A stretch of 38,185 nt of DNA. It comes from Chara braunii. Its lineage: Eukaryota > Streptophyta > Charophyceae > Charales > Characeae. Positions 10,320-21,763 of the stretch are shown here, one piece after another. The DNA lies in NCBI GenBank assembly GCA_003427395.1, contig BFEA01000377.1, positions 1,638,136 through 1,676,320 on the forward strand, written 5' to 3'. The position numbers were made by a program, and so were the translations under genes. How positions within the stretch are numbered: the first letter of the stretch is position 1; every line of letters begins with the position of its first letter. The notes under the pieces are model-generated. The model had not been told where the DNA came from, did not search any database, and saw only the letters and a program-made list of their open reading frames with translations.

Positions 10320-10800
10320 AGTAATATGACTTAAGTTGAACCATTCTGGTTGGAAACAATGTCCAACTGCCTGTTCACGTGCAAATATAAATAAAGTATT
10401 TCCAATTATACTCTTTTGTGCTTAGTGTGTAGCTTCATGTTAAACCATTCAACTTAGAAATAATGCTTAGTCCTTCACAAAAATCCTTCCTTAAAATAAA
10501 ACGAGAAACTGAATCATTCAACTTATAAACAATGTTCAGTCTATCCCAAGTCACACAAAAGCATTAAGTTGGACCATTCAACCCAACTTCAGTCAGACAT
10601 TCCAAAAGAAACAGATAGACCAAACCATTCAGCTTAGAAATAATGTTTGACCTCAAAAGTCAGACATGCAAAACCTTAGAAATAAATACAATAACAAGAT
10701 CATTCAACTTAGAAACAATGCATGATCCTTCAGAAAATAAGTAAGAAACATAGCACTGAGTCATTCAACTTAGAAATAATATCCAACCTTCGACCCAGTC
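10320..10800. repeat. Right part of the CATTCAACTTAGAAACAATG array
   Basis: Spaced copies of the motif occur near 10337, 10447, 10517, 10568, 10628, 10700 and 10762 (for example CATTCAACTTAGAAATAATG and CATTCAGCTTAGAAATAATG), about 50-70 bp apart. Several are followed by TTCAGTC/AGTCAGAC. This is the same family as 6.13-6.37 kb. Confidence 0.75.
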
Positions 10801-13061
10801 AGACGCATGCAAACCCACCCTCCTCCCACTTTCCCAAGTTCATCCCGTAGTCTGATTTCAATAAAAAGAAAATCAAAACTGGAATTTTTGCATGCATTCC
10901 TTCTAATTAATCTGATTTAGTTATGGAAAAAAAAAACAAAATTCATAGAGGAACGCATGCATACCTCTCAGACGTGTTGTCATAATGAGGAAATTTTGGG
11001 TGGCCGGGTCTTCCCAGCCGTTAGGACTATGACATATGCCAAAGAGAACCTCCGCATTGCCATACAAACAAAGTTTGACCATACAAGGGATAGGGTAGAG
11101 GTATGTGGTAGATAGGGGGACACATCATTTGGCCGCCTGCGTAAGAGTACATAGGCATTGGTGGAGCCTGTAGGAACCATGAAACACCTTCGCTTTGGGT
11201 GCTTTCTCAATGAGCAAGGAGGACAGGGGAACAAAATAATTCTGGTCAAAGATATACATTTAAATCAGTAAATTTTTTTTAAACAACCAGTACTTCCTAA
11301 AGTCGTGTCCGCTAACAAACCACGTTTTTAGAAAACGTACGGGTCACTATAGGAACACCCAAATTCATCCGACTAAAAATATTTCTGCTCTATATTTTTC
11401 CACAACCCATAGGTGGGCCAAATACTAGTGGTTTAAAATGGTACAACAAAGCGTCTAAGGGAATTGAGGAGATTGGACTAAAGGGGAAAGGATCTGCGGA
11501 AAACAATAACTAGTGGGATTGGTGGAACGAGGGGAATGGGGGCGGGTCTCGCACCTTGAACAGACAAAGTCAGACCATCTGGAACACCTTATGGAACAAA
11601 CAAAAATAGATCAGACAAAGTCAGACGGACTCAGACCTGAAAAAACTAATCATATAAGTAAATGAATGTCAAAATAAAGAAAATGAATGAAACAAAATAA
11701 CCCAGACCTTGAAACTGGTCGCGCCTGGGACATGCTTGGCCCCCGCTACCTAGAGATAGACCACTGGATTCCCCAATCGGCATTGAGCAGAGTCTATTGA
11801 TGTTCGTAGGGGAGGGGACATGAGGGGAGGCACAAGGATTGGTCCTATTGACATAGTCCCTGATGCTACCAGCTGTCCCCTGACTGGTATCGCCCATGTG
11901 CAGGTCGGGAGCAACCACGACATGTTTGTGACGTTCTACCCTTATGCCCTGTTCTATCTTTCGGTCGGGGTAATAAATTGTGCGGAATAGACCTTGAAAG
12001 AACAACAAAATAGGGTGTGCCAAAATTTTTTGGGAATATTGAGTGTGGGGTTACAGACGGAATTGCTGAAGCCCCCATGCGATTCCAATTTTAGTGCGAA
12101 AGGACCACAGTCACGCGGGAAAGAAAGGGTGCGCATTACTTTCAACGTTCGCCTAATCCAAAAAGTATCTTTGAACATCCATGCGGGCTACTCATCTATT
12201 TTTCGAATGGAAACGCAGGGGTACGCACTTCATATCTCGTTCTTGAATCAAATCTCAACGCCGCTCATTACAGAGTTTGAAATCCAACATGGACGACCTC
12301 AGTCGGGTCGCTCTTTTCTTGTATTCGTCTTCACCACTTCCCAATAATGCTCGGTGCGGCGACAATCTCTATACAAAGTGTTGGGCCAATGGGGAACTAC
12401 TGTCGTGCGCAGGATGACAATCAGTTCGTTAAAAGACAATAATAAAAAATACTGGGGAAAATGGGTATCAATAATGACAAAAACTGTGCCTACGAATCAT
12501 GAACACCTTATTTCGGGAGGAAAGTAATTGCGTCCGTCGATCGTCAAGTTGGCGATGGTTTCCCTCACATCCCACTCACATACATATGTCTTTTCCTCGT
12601 TATACGAGAACGATCACGATGAGGAAACGAGAAGTCGACACTCAGTCGGATCGGGACAATCGGTCCATATGGCATAAGTAAAACCCGATCACGTAAGGTC
12701 ACTCAACCAGTTATTCAATTAAAGAAGTAATCAGTCGCAATGCTACGTGCTCAATTGCCTTTCATCCATGAGGCGAGCCGATCCAAGAAAATGAGGGTTC
12801 GATCCAATCAGGACGACAATCACTATTTTTTGAGTGAGTGGTGAGCATGCATTCACCTAGTCTCAGTAGAATCTCAACTTAGCTAACCCAGTCGATGCAT
12901 ATATGTGACAAGTCTCATATACACGAATCTTCAGTTGTCGAGGGACAAAGGTCACCCAGGTTTACTAGTTCCTTGAGATTCGATTGAATTCAACAGGGGC
13001 GAGCGAGATCAGGGAAGCATCAGGTCATTCTAGCATTCATTGGATATACATAAGCAAAAGG

Positions 13062-13064
<3 letters not shown>
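10801..13064. other. Unassigned region, no recognised gene
   Basis: This 2.3-kb stretch gives no recognisable protein, RNA or repeat family. The only structure I see is the 15-mer CAGACAAAGTCAGAC repeated at 11561 and 11612. The longest plus frame (11994-12347, 117 codons) has no motif, and overlapping frames on the other strand are equally long, so I do not call it. Confidence 0.4.

Positions 13065-13122
<58 letters not shown>
13065..13122. repeat. (GA)n microsatellite
   Basis: 58 bp of nearly pure GA dinucleotide. Confidence 0.97.
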
Positions 13123-13124
<2 letters not shown>

Positions 13125-14828
13125 CTTGACTGAAGAAGGGGGACTAAGAAGGGAGAGAGGGAGATAACTCTCATCATACAAACAAGCTTAAGGGGGACAA
13201 CAACCATCTATTCGTTGTGGACTGAGCTTTTGAAAACCAAAAGAAGAAGAACCGAAAATAAAGGCACGCTGACCCTTTGCTCTTTGATAATGGCCCCTGG
13301 TCATACAACCACTTGTATACACACATACTCCTCTTACTCAGGTACAAATGATCCTGACCGCCACGTACGAGCCTCCATACCACAACGATCGTCACCCCGC
13401 CAACTCATCTTTTGCACCAACTTGCCCAGATCCCGCTGTTCGTCGTGGCCAAACACGACAGTCAACTCGCCAGGACTTTCCGTCTCGCTACATGCACATC
13501 AACTAACCACAACTTCCTTGAAGTTGGTAGATGGGTTGAGAGAGAGGTTTCCGGACGCACTTGCGGGTTCTATAATTGCGACGAGAGATAAAAGGTGAGA
13601 GGGAATGGGGCGGAGGCAGGAGGGGGTGAAGTGAGAGTTTGGGGTAATCGCCTGGGGAAAGCTATATCGATCCCGGGGGGGGGGGGATCGGTAGGGAGTT
13701 CCTGTACCGGGATGAAAGTGAGAAGAAGGAGAGCGCGGAGAGTAGTGCGGAGCGGGACCAAGGTTCAAATGAAAAGGGAGCGGGAGAGAAGCGAGGAGGG
13801 AGGGGGGATGAAAAACAGTTACGAGTGAAGGAGAGAAGGTGCAAAGAGGCGAAGGGTGACGATGGCATGGGTCATAGTCGGAAGTGGGGAACGTTTTCAT
13901 GCATGACGCCGATGCAGAAAAGAAAAAAGGCACCGAAATAATTACGTTCCATCCATTCTGGTTCTAAAACTACTTTAAGATTGAAAAATTTAAAAGCAAT
14001 ATTAACGTGTGGAATTGAGCGCTAAAAAATCCTACGTCTATCCAACTCCCTACTGGAAATTCATAAATCTTTCAAGGGCGCGTGCCGGAACATCCAATTG
14101 CAAGAAAGAACACGTCAGTGGGAGGAGCATCCGTGATTTCTGTAATTCCCAAACTGCCGAACAAAATTCCAAGCCCGCTCGTGAAGGCCCACGTAATTCC
14201 TACGTAGATGTATGGATTGCCGAAAAGAAATTGCAAAGAAGTCGAAAAATAAAAACATTGTCTTAGTCATGAGAGGGCCTGGTCGGCCTGCGAAAAGGGG
14301 GGGTACCCCAAAAGCTCCCGAGAGAGTCGAAGAGAAGGAATAACAAAAACTCCGGGCTGTAGAAAATTGTTTGGGTACACAAGTTGGTTCGTCATATATG
14401 TGACGTTCAGGGGGTTCCAAAACTGCGATCTCCCGATTGCATGCAGTCCAACTAATTTACATGTGGAAGAGAGAGATGGAGAGAGAGGAACCCCGTGTAT
14501 CAACAACCAGACAAGCATATATTGTTACATCAGCGAGCAGAGTGAAGCATATTTGGACGAAACTTCAATTAAGATATCCTCGTGGGGTCTCGCCGATAAT
14601 CGTTCATTGTCCAGGAGGGCCTTGTTGTTTTCCATATGGCATCATCTAGATCCAACTTGCCGTCTCATTGATGCTCTACTCGGTAACGAGGAGGGAAGAG
14701 GGAGGGGGCTGCGCCCATTCTGGTCGAAGCACGAGAAAGTAATCAGAGGCTTTGTCACCGAGCTTAACGAAATGGACGATCTGGTGAGCGTGGGGGAATC
14801 GATGATTGGGTCGCGGGCGAGACGCGAT
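13123..14828. other. Unassigned region with coding-like minus fragments
   Basis: No domain recognised. Minus-strand frame pieces between about 14050 and 14518 read like membrane-protein sequence (for example NPYIYVGITWAFTSGLG near 14215) but are broken by stops. The plus strand is purine-rich between 13.6 and 13.85 kb, with a run of ten or more G at 13675-13687, which creates spurious proline- or arginine-rich frames on both strands. A decayed gene continuing from the 14.8-16.6-kb frame is possible but unproven. Confidence 0.3.
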
Positions 14829-16560
14829 CTATTCAGTGTAAAGGGTGGGGATCGTGCGCAGGGTGTTATCTCGCAGGGACTCGTAATTTTCCACAACGGG
14901 GAAAGTCCCGGAAATAATGCAATACAACTCCATGTGGTTGTACTGCCTCCGTGCAATATTGAAGAGAAAAATATTGAGAGGGAAGGACGGAGAGGCATGG
15001 GGTTGGACTCCGCAGAGCAAGTGGGCAACACAGTGATGATAGAAAAGTTGGTTGACGAAGATGCGGGAATCAAGAGGAAACTCGAGGTGGGGGAGCAGAG
15101 AGAAGGAGAGGTAATCAAGAGGGCGGAGGAAGACGGTATGTGGACGGAATGTTCGTGTTGGGAGGAGGACGGGGACGAAGTGTGGAGGGGGCGGAAGAGG
15201 AGGGAATGGTGAGCGAGACCACCGGCGGCGGGGGGAGGATTTTGCGCCATCGTGGCGGCTAGCCACTTGTTCAGGAAGCTCAGGATTCCGCTTGGAATCC
15301 GATGGTATGGCTAGGCGTGAACTTGTTGGCAGTACTACTTCAAGTTCCTCCTTCGATGGCTCGTCCTCCTCATCCTCCCTTTCAGCTTCTTCTTCGTCGT
15401 CGTCCTCTTTGGTTGTTGACCCAACTTCAAATTCCTATTCTTCTTCCTCTGCTTGTTGATTGGGGAAAGCTATTGATTCTGGATTGTCGCCAGACGACAC
15501 TTTCTCGTTTGTCTCTATGAGCTGCCCAAAAATCTCCCAGATCAGACTTATCAGGGGAGACTTCATCCAAGTCCAGAAAGTTCCACTCGGCTGGGTCGTG
15601 TTGAGCCAGGAAGTGTCCAACGTGCAGCTAGTCCAGATGATCGTCGTTGCTAGCATTCGCTCCAAGGTTACTGGCTCCGTCTGATACAGATCATAAGGAT
15701 TGAAAACGATGATGCTTAGAGGCAAATCGTAGATTATGTGTGCCAAGAAGACGAAGATTTCGTTGGCAACAGTCGCTCTTCCTCGTTGTGCCACCTCACC
15801 AAAGAGGAGTCCCACCAGAAGTCCAACCATATCGGATGACCACACTTGGGCTAGGAGCAGAGCAATTTCGTCTGGGAAGATCACCTCCCGATTTTCGTAA
15901 TAGCACGCCCAATGAGCCTTTGCCGAGAGCAAACAGAAGCTCGTGGCCACGAATCCAACCCTATCACGAATATATCGAGGATGAAAGAGAGGGATGGATT
16001 TTTGACGAATTTCAAGAGAGAGTAGAGCGTCTGCCCGAGATTGCCAGAGAGTTGGAAGATTAAAGGGGAGGGAGAAGGTAGAGAGGCGATTCATCGGCGA
16101 GGAGGTTGGAAAGGACGAAGAGCAGGATGCAGTGGGGCCGGCTGGATCGTAGCAAGAAAGTGTCGATGCACTTTGTACCCACCACCTGATCGCTTGGTCT
16201 GGCCAATCGCTGCTGCCAATCTATCACCAGTTCACGCCCCCACTCGTAGAGGCTCCCTATTACGTTGTTGCACCGCTAAGTGTCGATGTTTCACTGATCG
16301 TCGTTGAACACGACAATCATTGTCATGTCACTTTTTCTTGACCGAGAGAAGCGTCAAAACGTTGATGCCTCCACCAGGATCATCGTTGATCCATGATCCG
16401 TCGAGATTGTCACTTCCACTGCTGCATGCCTAGCTTGCCGGTTGAATACCTGTGTGAATCGCAGTAGATCGGAGATGCCAGTGAGTTGTGGATGAACCAC
16501 TTGGCAAAATTGCAGAGGCGGACGACGTTGAAGAAGTTGAGCAAAGATGACTGGTTCAAG
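14829..16560 (-). pseudogene. Decayed unrecognised ORF downstream of gypsy integrase
   Basis: The minus strand is open from 16094 to 14829 apart from one TAG at 15435-15437 (GAA TAG GAA, explicable as a former CAG). Upstream, in a shifted frame, coding-like sequence continues back to about 16560 with three more stops (LLQRRPPLQFCQVVHPQLTG near 16530; GSLYEWGRELVIDWQQRLAR near 16250). Content in order: a hydrophobic central part with two possible membrane segments (MVGLLVGLLFGEV and IFVFLAHIIYDLPLSIIVF), an acidic Glu/Asp-rich stretch (about 15430-15330), then a mixed C-terminal part. No family is recognised. It follows the integrase of gypsy I in the same orientation, so it may be a third ORF of that element or a captured host gene. 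The plus-strand frame at 14367-15212 (281 codons) is the competing reading; the acidic stretch favours minus. Confidence 0.35.
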
Positions 16561-16568
16561 TGCGAAGC

Positions 16569-17890
16569 TTATGGCGGTGGCTGTGAGGAGAGGGTATGAG
16601 ATGAAGAAGAGGAAGGAAGGGAAAAACCTCTATCTTGGGTAGATGGAGACGAGGAAGGAGCAAGAGGATCAGGGGAGGGAAGGGGGCAAAGGTACGAGAT
16701 ATAGCGGACGATAGGAAGGGAACTATGGCTGGTGCACGTTTCCGGAGTGATGAGCACTGTATCCGCTCCGTTAGGACCAAGTTTTACTACGTGAAAGTAG
16801 CCACAAAACTTGGGAGTGAGTTTCTGGTTGCGTGCAGATTTACGTAGTTGGACCAGGTCCCCCAATTTATACTGGATTTGAGGACCCGCATTCTCTTTCA
16901 GGGCCTCATAACTGCGAACCTGTCTGTCGTGGGTCAATTTGGTCACCCTTTGTCTTTTATGGGCCAATCTAGGGACTGCCTTTTTCATTAATTCGGCGTA
17001 CCTTTTGGCCTTAGCCTTAAAGGACGCCCGCATGTCTTTTCCCTGTGGCTCGACATTTTTCGAGACATCCCGGTTGATGACACAGGGAATACTATTGGTC
17101 CGTAGCTGGAAGGGGGTGAACCCTGTCGATTCGTGAGGAGTGGCCCGGTGAATTCCAATGATTTGGTACACTATTTCGGGCGAGGGACGCATATCATTAG
17201 CCACTAGATTCCGGCGTAGGATGATTTTAATCATGTGGTTCGCATTTTCTGCAAGTCCATTGGACTGGGAGACATGTGGAGCAGTGTGTCGGAGGGTGAC
17301 GCCTGTACGTGTCAACAATTCCTCTACCTCACCTTTAAACTCATACCCATTGTCGGGTAAGATCTCAGACTCTTTTGTATTTGGATGGGTATTGAGGAAT
17401 CAGTCAATGTAGGTAGCTATTTCCGAGGCTTTGCGCGTCTTGCATGACTAAACTTTTATGTACTTTGAAAAATGATCAACTAAAACTAGTAAAATTGAAT
17501 ATTCACAATGGTTAGGGTCATGTGGCATGCCAGTATACGTCGTATCCATGCTGACACCCTGGAAGGGGCGCTCTACCTCTATCAGAACTATAGTATTTGG
17601 CCCGCGAATCAGAGCCTGATCGGTGGCACAGACGAGACAGTTACCGACCATGTGCTTAACATTTTCGCGGATACTAGATCAGAACGATCGATTTCAATCG
17701 ATAGTTCCTTTCGTGATACATATCGTGAAGTGAGCAGCCTGTTCATCGTGAGCGGATCGGGTCGAATCGTACCGTTGGAATAGGTGTGAAACCGTCAACC
17801 ATAATCCCAATCCGTATGTTTTACGCTTCTCTAAATGACCGTTGATCCATCTGTAGTCTCGAGATCTCTCGGTTGCCCAAAGTCTGTCAT
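16569..17890 (-). pseudogene. Gypsy I integrase (zinc finger, core, C-terminus)
   Basis: Integrase would join element cDNA to the host chromosome. The N-terminal zinc finger is visible at 17750-17628: H-x5-H in AHDEQAAHF, then NCLVC. The catalytic D-D-E residues all survive: D in VSMDTTYTG (codon near 17545), D in LPDNGYEF, E in GLAENANHM. The C-terminal part reads GDLVQLRKSARNQKLTPKF with a following GPY/F-like strand, then a low-complexity Ser/Pro tail ending at 16569. The frame is broken by a TAG at 17448-17450, a TGA at 17400-17402 and two TGA codons between the zinc-finger His and Cys pairs. It is therefore inactive despite the conserved catalytic residues. No chromodomain is recognised. 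Confidence 0.88.
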
Positions 17891-17930
17891 GCTTTGTATG
17901 GTCCTCTACTGACTTACCAGCTTAATTTTG

Positions 17931-18311
17931 TCAGGAGGATTTTGTCCTTCCAGACTTCCACTGTCGGAAGTTTTTATCATAATCGGGTCCGTCAGTTTGA
18001 GCAGTGTCGAGTCGAGCTTCCGTGGAGAGTTTATTTGTACGGCACAAAGGATACTTCCATACCTTGCTAACCGTCCAATATTGAACGCATGCGCCATGTA
18101 CGAGATTGACACATGTGGCACAGTAGACCCAATCGACAAATCCCGTCTCATGGGGATGAAAATCCACTCTGTAAACTCGCGAAATACACATGAAAAAATG
18201 ACAGAATTTATCTGGGAGATCTGAAAAGAATGAAGGGTCAGGGAACTGAGAAGGGGTAGGTAGATCGGGGAGAGAGAAGGGAGCAACTATCTCCTCTGAG
18301 TGAAGATTCAA
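17931..18311 (-). pseudogene. PHD-finger-like segment between RNase H and integrase
   Basis: A 126-codon frame on the gypsy strand contains, at residues 42-90 (18188-18042), MCISRVYRVD ... VYCATCVNLVHGACV ... VWKYPLC. The spacing C-x2-C-x4-H-x2-C followed by W-x-[C]-P-x-C is that of a PHD finger (C4HC3), a zinc module that usually reads histone tails. Six of eight ligands remain: C42, C64, C67, H72, C75, C90. Position 44 is Ser and position 87 is Tyr (TAT, one G-to-A step from Cys). The following residues (ARLDTAQTDGPDYDKNF) resemble the linker that leads into gypsy integrase. This suggests the finger was part of the element's polyprotein, perhaps for target-site choice. The assignment rests on spacing alone and the frame is degraded. 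Confidence 0.45.
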
Positions 18312-18438
18312 ACCCTCTAGAGGATCTCCACCTTATTGTACTTGTGCTCGCTCTTTGATCATTCGACGGGGTCACCTCCTCACTTGCAGGGACCTTGTTA
18401 GGTCGGTGCCGACTTGCCAGCCCGTCAACGTTTCCGTG

Positions 18439-18999
18439 TCATTCATGCTTCCTGTGGTGAATATCAAATTTCATGCTCTGCAACGTGGTGGCCCATCTTA
18501 CCATCATTCCCGAGTAATCCTTTGACTTCTTCAAGGCCAGGTTCGTGATCTGTGACCAACATGAACTTCCGGCCGTATAAGTATGCGCGAAAATGACCGA
18601 TTCCCCACAAACCAGCAAAGCATTCCCCGACATGTGTAGAGTAGTTGCTCTTGTAGGGAAGTACTGTCTTTGAAGCATACTCCACCACGTGTTCCAGCCC
18701 ATCTAGTCCCATTTACGCTATAAACGTTGAAATTGCCTCAGACTGCTAATTGGTGATGAGAATAAATTATTTTTCAGGGTCTGGCGTTATGAGAATAGGG
18801 GCTGAAACCAGAGCGCCTTGAGTTCTCCGAACGCTTGATCACAATGAGGAGTCCAGATCAACGAATGATTTTTTTTCCGCAAGTTTGTGAGGGGTCCCAC
18901 GATTGCTACAAATCCCTTGATAAACCTTCGGTAATACGAAGCGAGTCCCAAGAATGTGAGAACTTGCGTCAGTGACGTAAGGACCGACGCATTTTTCAC
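18439..18999 (-). pseudogene. Gypsy I RNase H and RT connection
   Basis: The frame at 18999-18787 reads LTFLGLASYYRRFIKGF then PLTNLRKKNHSLIWTPHCDQAF, the connection region after a gypsy RT. The frame at 18712-18464 gives VVEYASKTVLPYKSNYSTHVGECF then FRAYLYGRKFMLVTDHEP, the RNase H core. The conserved Glu (GECF) and last Asp (VTDH) are present; the N-terminal DAS-type segment is not readable. The end continues one frame over as YSGMMVRWATTLQSMKFDI to 18439. At least two frameshifts and one gap-like loss make it non-functional. The domain would degrade the RNA strand of the RNA/DNA hybrid. Confidence 0.85.
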
Positions 19000-19776
19000 C
19001 GCTTGTACTTCTGAGGCTCCGACAGTGAGCCCTTGTCAGTAAGCATGTGTCCCAAAAGTGAGATTTTTGTCAAAAGAAACTGACACTTCTCGAGAGCAAC
19101 CTTGAGACCTGCGTCTTTTAACGAGTGCAACGCCCACTCAATGTGTTGGTTGTGACCCTCATAGGTGTTGAAATACACCACAATATCATCCATGTATGCA
19201 ATCACACAGTGGTTAATAACATTTTGCGCCAACTGAGTTTTTCACACGAAGTTCAAGAAAACCATGTTTATCGCGCGCTGAAATATAGATGGTGCATTAT
19301 AGATGTCCATTGAGCATCGAATCCATTGCCATATCCCTTCAAAAAGGACGAACGCCATTTTTGGACGATCCTCCTTTTTTGACTAGAAGATGATGGAAAC
19401 AATGACGGACATCAAACTTACTGAAAAAACGTGCACATCCGATCGCATCCAACAATTCATCAATCCGGGGGAGATGATAAGCATCTTTGATCGTGATATC
19501 GTTTAATTTTCGATAGTCAATGCAAATTTGAATCCCTCCCGTCTTCTTCGGTACAATCACCACTGGGAACGACCAAGGTCCAATCACGGGTTCGATCCAC
19601 CCATTAGCTTCAAACTCCTTGACTGGTAGGAACGCAGCAAGTCGCTGCGCCAGAGAGTATCGGTATGGAGTGCAACTAATTGGCGGATGATTTCCGGTAA
19701 GAATTTCATGCTTAATTACATTTGTCATCCCAATATCATGATCATGCACACTTAATACTATTGTGTATGTGTGCAA
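18985..19776 (-). pseudogene. Gypsy I reverse transcriptase
   Basis: The frame from 19776 to 19339 contains GWIEPVIGPWSFPVVIVPKK, GGIQICIDYRKLNDITI and LLDAIGCARFFSKFDVRHCF, which are the finger motifs and the first palm Asp (FSKFD). It then shifts frame. The rest reads FEGIWQWIRCSMDIYNAPSI (near 19310-19260), a TGA in NFV-stop-KTQLAQN, then CVIAYMDDIVVYF with the YMDD catalytic site at 19185-19196, followed by KVALEKCQFLLTKISLLGHM. All catalytic aspartates seen are intact, but one frameshift and one stop break the protein. The TGA is a likely former CGA. The role is cDNA synthesis in the virus-like particle. Confidence 0.9.
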
Positions 19777-19987
19777 TATGTCTCTTAAAAGTTTTCATAT
19801 TTCCTTAGGGACATGAGACGATACTTCAATCGTCGGATAAGTACCGAATATATTGAATTGGATCTCAGGTCAATCAAGGTCAGGCGGACACGTTCCTTTT
19901 AAGCTGGGAAAAAATAAGTGGAGAACATTGAACTATTGGTTCGGACTGAGAACATAGTACCAAACATTTGCGATTCAGCAGGACTAA

Positions 19988-20655
19988 TCATCTCAATTGT
20001 TTCCTTTCTTTATCAGTTTTCGGATCAGTGGTGCTTGACACAATCTTTAATCCCGTTAGCTCTATCATTTCTTCCGTTAAGAAAGAAATATCGTTGATCA
20101 GCGTCTTTGCGTTTTCCTTAATTAGTCCTACCCTTGCATCTTTCGTAAATAAAGGTCGAGGCAAACAGGTCGAGAGGTCTAGATATTGTGTCATCTGTTG
20201 GTATCTCACTCGGAGGGATAGCGTGTCTGTGAGGGGGTTCCAAGAGGTTAGTCATTTCTGCGATTTGCAGTATTGGTCCTCCGAGGAACGAAGCCATAGG
20301 GATTTGAGTCTCTATGAGAGTAGGCGAGCGTGGGCAAGGGAACAAAGTTAGATTAAGTCTCTAATCGAAAAGAATGCACATTTTGTGAAATCATCCAAGA
20401 TTATTCATTGGTTTCAAGTACAAAGAATCGAACCAACTCGTCTCATTCTTTTTCCGCTGGCATATGATCCAATAATTTTTCGTAATCACTCTCATAGTAT
20501 TCTTGCATCTCCAGAAAAAGAGACCCTTCATTGCTTTCTTCTGACGGGTGGATTTCGATTTTTTCCTTTATTATCTTCTGCGTCCCGATCATTCCTACTC
20601 GTACCGACGTATCAGTCATTCCCACAGTCTTCTTTACAGGACGCATGAGAGGCAC
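19988..20655 (-). pseudogene. Gypsy I protease-RT linker fragments
   Basis: Three overlapping minus frames (20655-20443, 20345-20118, 20209-19988) lie between the protease and RT and carry coding-like sequence: IIKEKIEIHPSEES, LLEPPHRHAIPPSEIP, and LSTCLPRPLFTKDARVGLIK. They share no known domain. Their position suggests a ~1-kb polyprotein linker, now frameshifted. The sense of the strand agrees with the flanking domains. Confidence 0.5.
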
Positions 20656-20808
20656 AAAGAAACTGTCTGCAGTTTTCCTCCTGTTGTTTGGAATCTAAAT
20701 GCAGTCATGCTCCCACATGTCTACGATTTTCCTCCTGTGTGGGTGAGAATGAGTTGTTTGGAGTTTAACTGCAGTCGTGCATCCATAATCATAGCTAGAG
20801 TAATCCCA

Positions 20809-21075
20809 TTAGCACCGAATACATTGTATGTCAATTACCAACACGTTGACCAACACGTGCACCCGCCCAATCTTGATGGCAACATTTTCAATCATCCCGA
20901 TGATGTGCATGATTTTTTCATCTGCCACTACATAGTTATCCTTTATCGAAAGGGGGAGAATGAAGTTTAGTCGTTCGGTCTTTTGAACCGTGTCGAGTGA
21001 AAGGGCGATTACTGATGACCCAGAGTTAACCAAAGTATTAAATGGCTTCCCGCATACCTCGCAATCACATTCCAC
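20809..21075 (-). pseudogene. Gypsy I retropepsin-like protease, active-site Asp lost
   Basis: The frame begins ECDCEVCGKPFNTLVNSGSS, where TLVNSGSSVIALS corresponds to the retropepsin active-site motif LVD(S/T)G(A/S)S. The catalytic Asp is replaced by Asn (AAC, one G-to-A step from GAC; codon at 21027-21025). Later hydrophobic strands (VHVLVNVLVIDIQCI) fit the fold. With Asn at the active site the aspartic protease cannot cleave the polyprotein, so this copy would not mature even if the frame were open. Assignment depends on the motif and its place upstream of RT. Confidence 0.7.
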
Positions 21076-21559
21076 ACTTTTTCATGGGAGCGGTTGGACG
21101 CGATAAAGTGATATTTCTCCGCATATAAAATTGTTGTCACTCGGGTGGTTCCAGACTCTTCCTGTTTTTTCGTAAAATTGATGAGAACTATGAGACCGAA
21201 CGAGCAAGGTACTGCTTTCGTCATCTCCTTCTTTTTTTTAACATTCCTTAGATACGCTGGTATGTGAATCTCTTCTGGTTCTTTTGATATTGTTGTAGGA
21301 GTTTGTCGTTTGAGGCTTCAGAGATGGTTAACAGGTGACAGACGGAAACAAAGACTCGGATATCTAATCTCTTTAGCATTTATAGAACATCGATTTCTCA
21401 TGTCAGGAACTAAGGACCGGGTTCCGATTCTCGTTCCACCCATTCAAGTTTATGATCTTTTCCAGGTCGAATGACTCCAATTAGTCATGTCGGCTAGAGA
21501 TATTCAGTTGGATCAACGACATCTGTAACCTCGAAAGAAACCCAAGAGGTCGACGCAAT

Positions 21560-21763
21560 CATATCCGATTGCATGAGAGGGAATGGGGAAGGGGAACCAT
21601 TCCCTGCTTCACGTGTTCCTTCAAGCATGACCGCTACTCGACCCTGATTAGTGGTTACAAGTGCAGCCATAGGAGGAGGTTGATTCCTTTTAGGGAGGGG
21701 GTAGTCATGGGCAAAGTGTCCAGGTTGCTTACAATTATAACATTATACTCTGCCCTGTAACAA
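21560..21763 (-). pseudogene. Gypsy I zinc knuckle (CCHC to CCHY)
   Basis: At 21742-21701 the minus strand reads CYNCKQPGHFAHDY. This is a retroviral-type C-x2-C-x4-H-x4-C knuckle whose last Cys is Tyr (TAC, one G-to-A step from TGC). The codon just before the first Cys is TAA, which may be a former CAA. The frame continues with a Pro-rich stretch (LPKRNQPPPMAALV). In an intact gag this knuckle binds the element RNA for packaging. Confidence 0.8.

Noticed and set aside
13499-13933. Proline/serine-rich minus ORFs and arginine/glycine-rich plus ORFs
   Set aside because: They arise from a purine-rich strand with a G run. All frames are equally open, so this is composition and not coding.
14367-15212. 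281-codon plus-strand ORF
   Set aside because: It is antisense to a longer multi-segment minus-strand frame and has no recognised domain. It is kept only as an alternative reading in the pseudogene entry.
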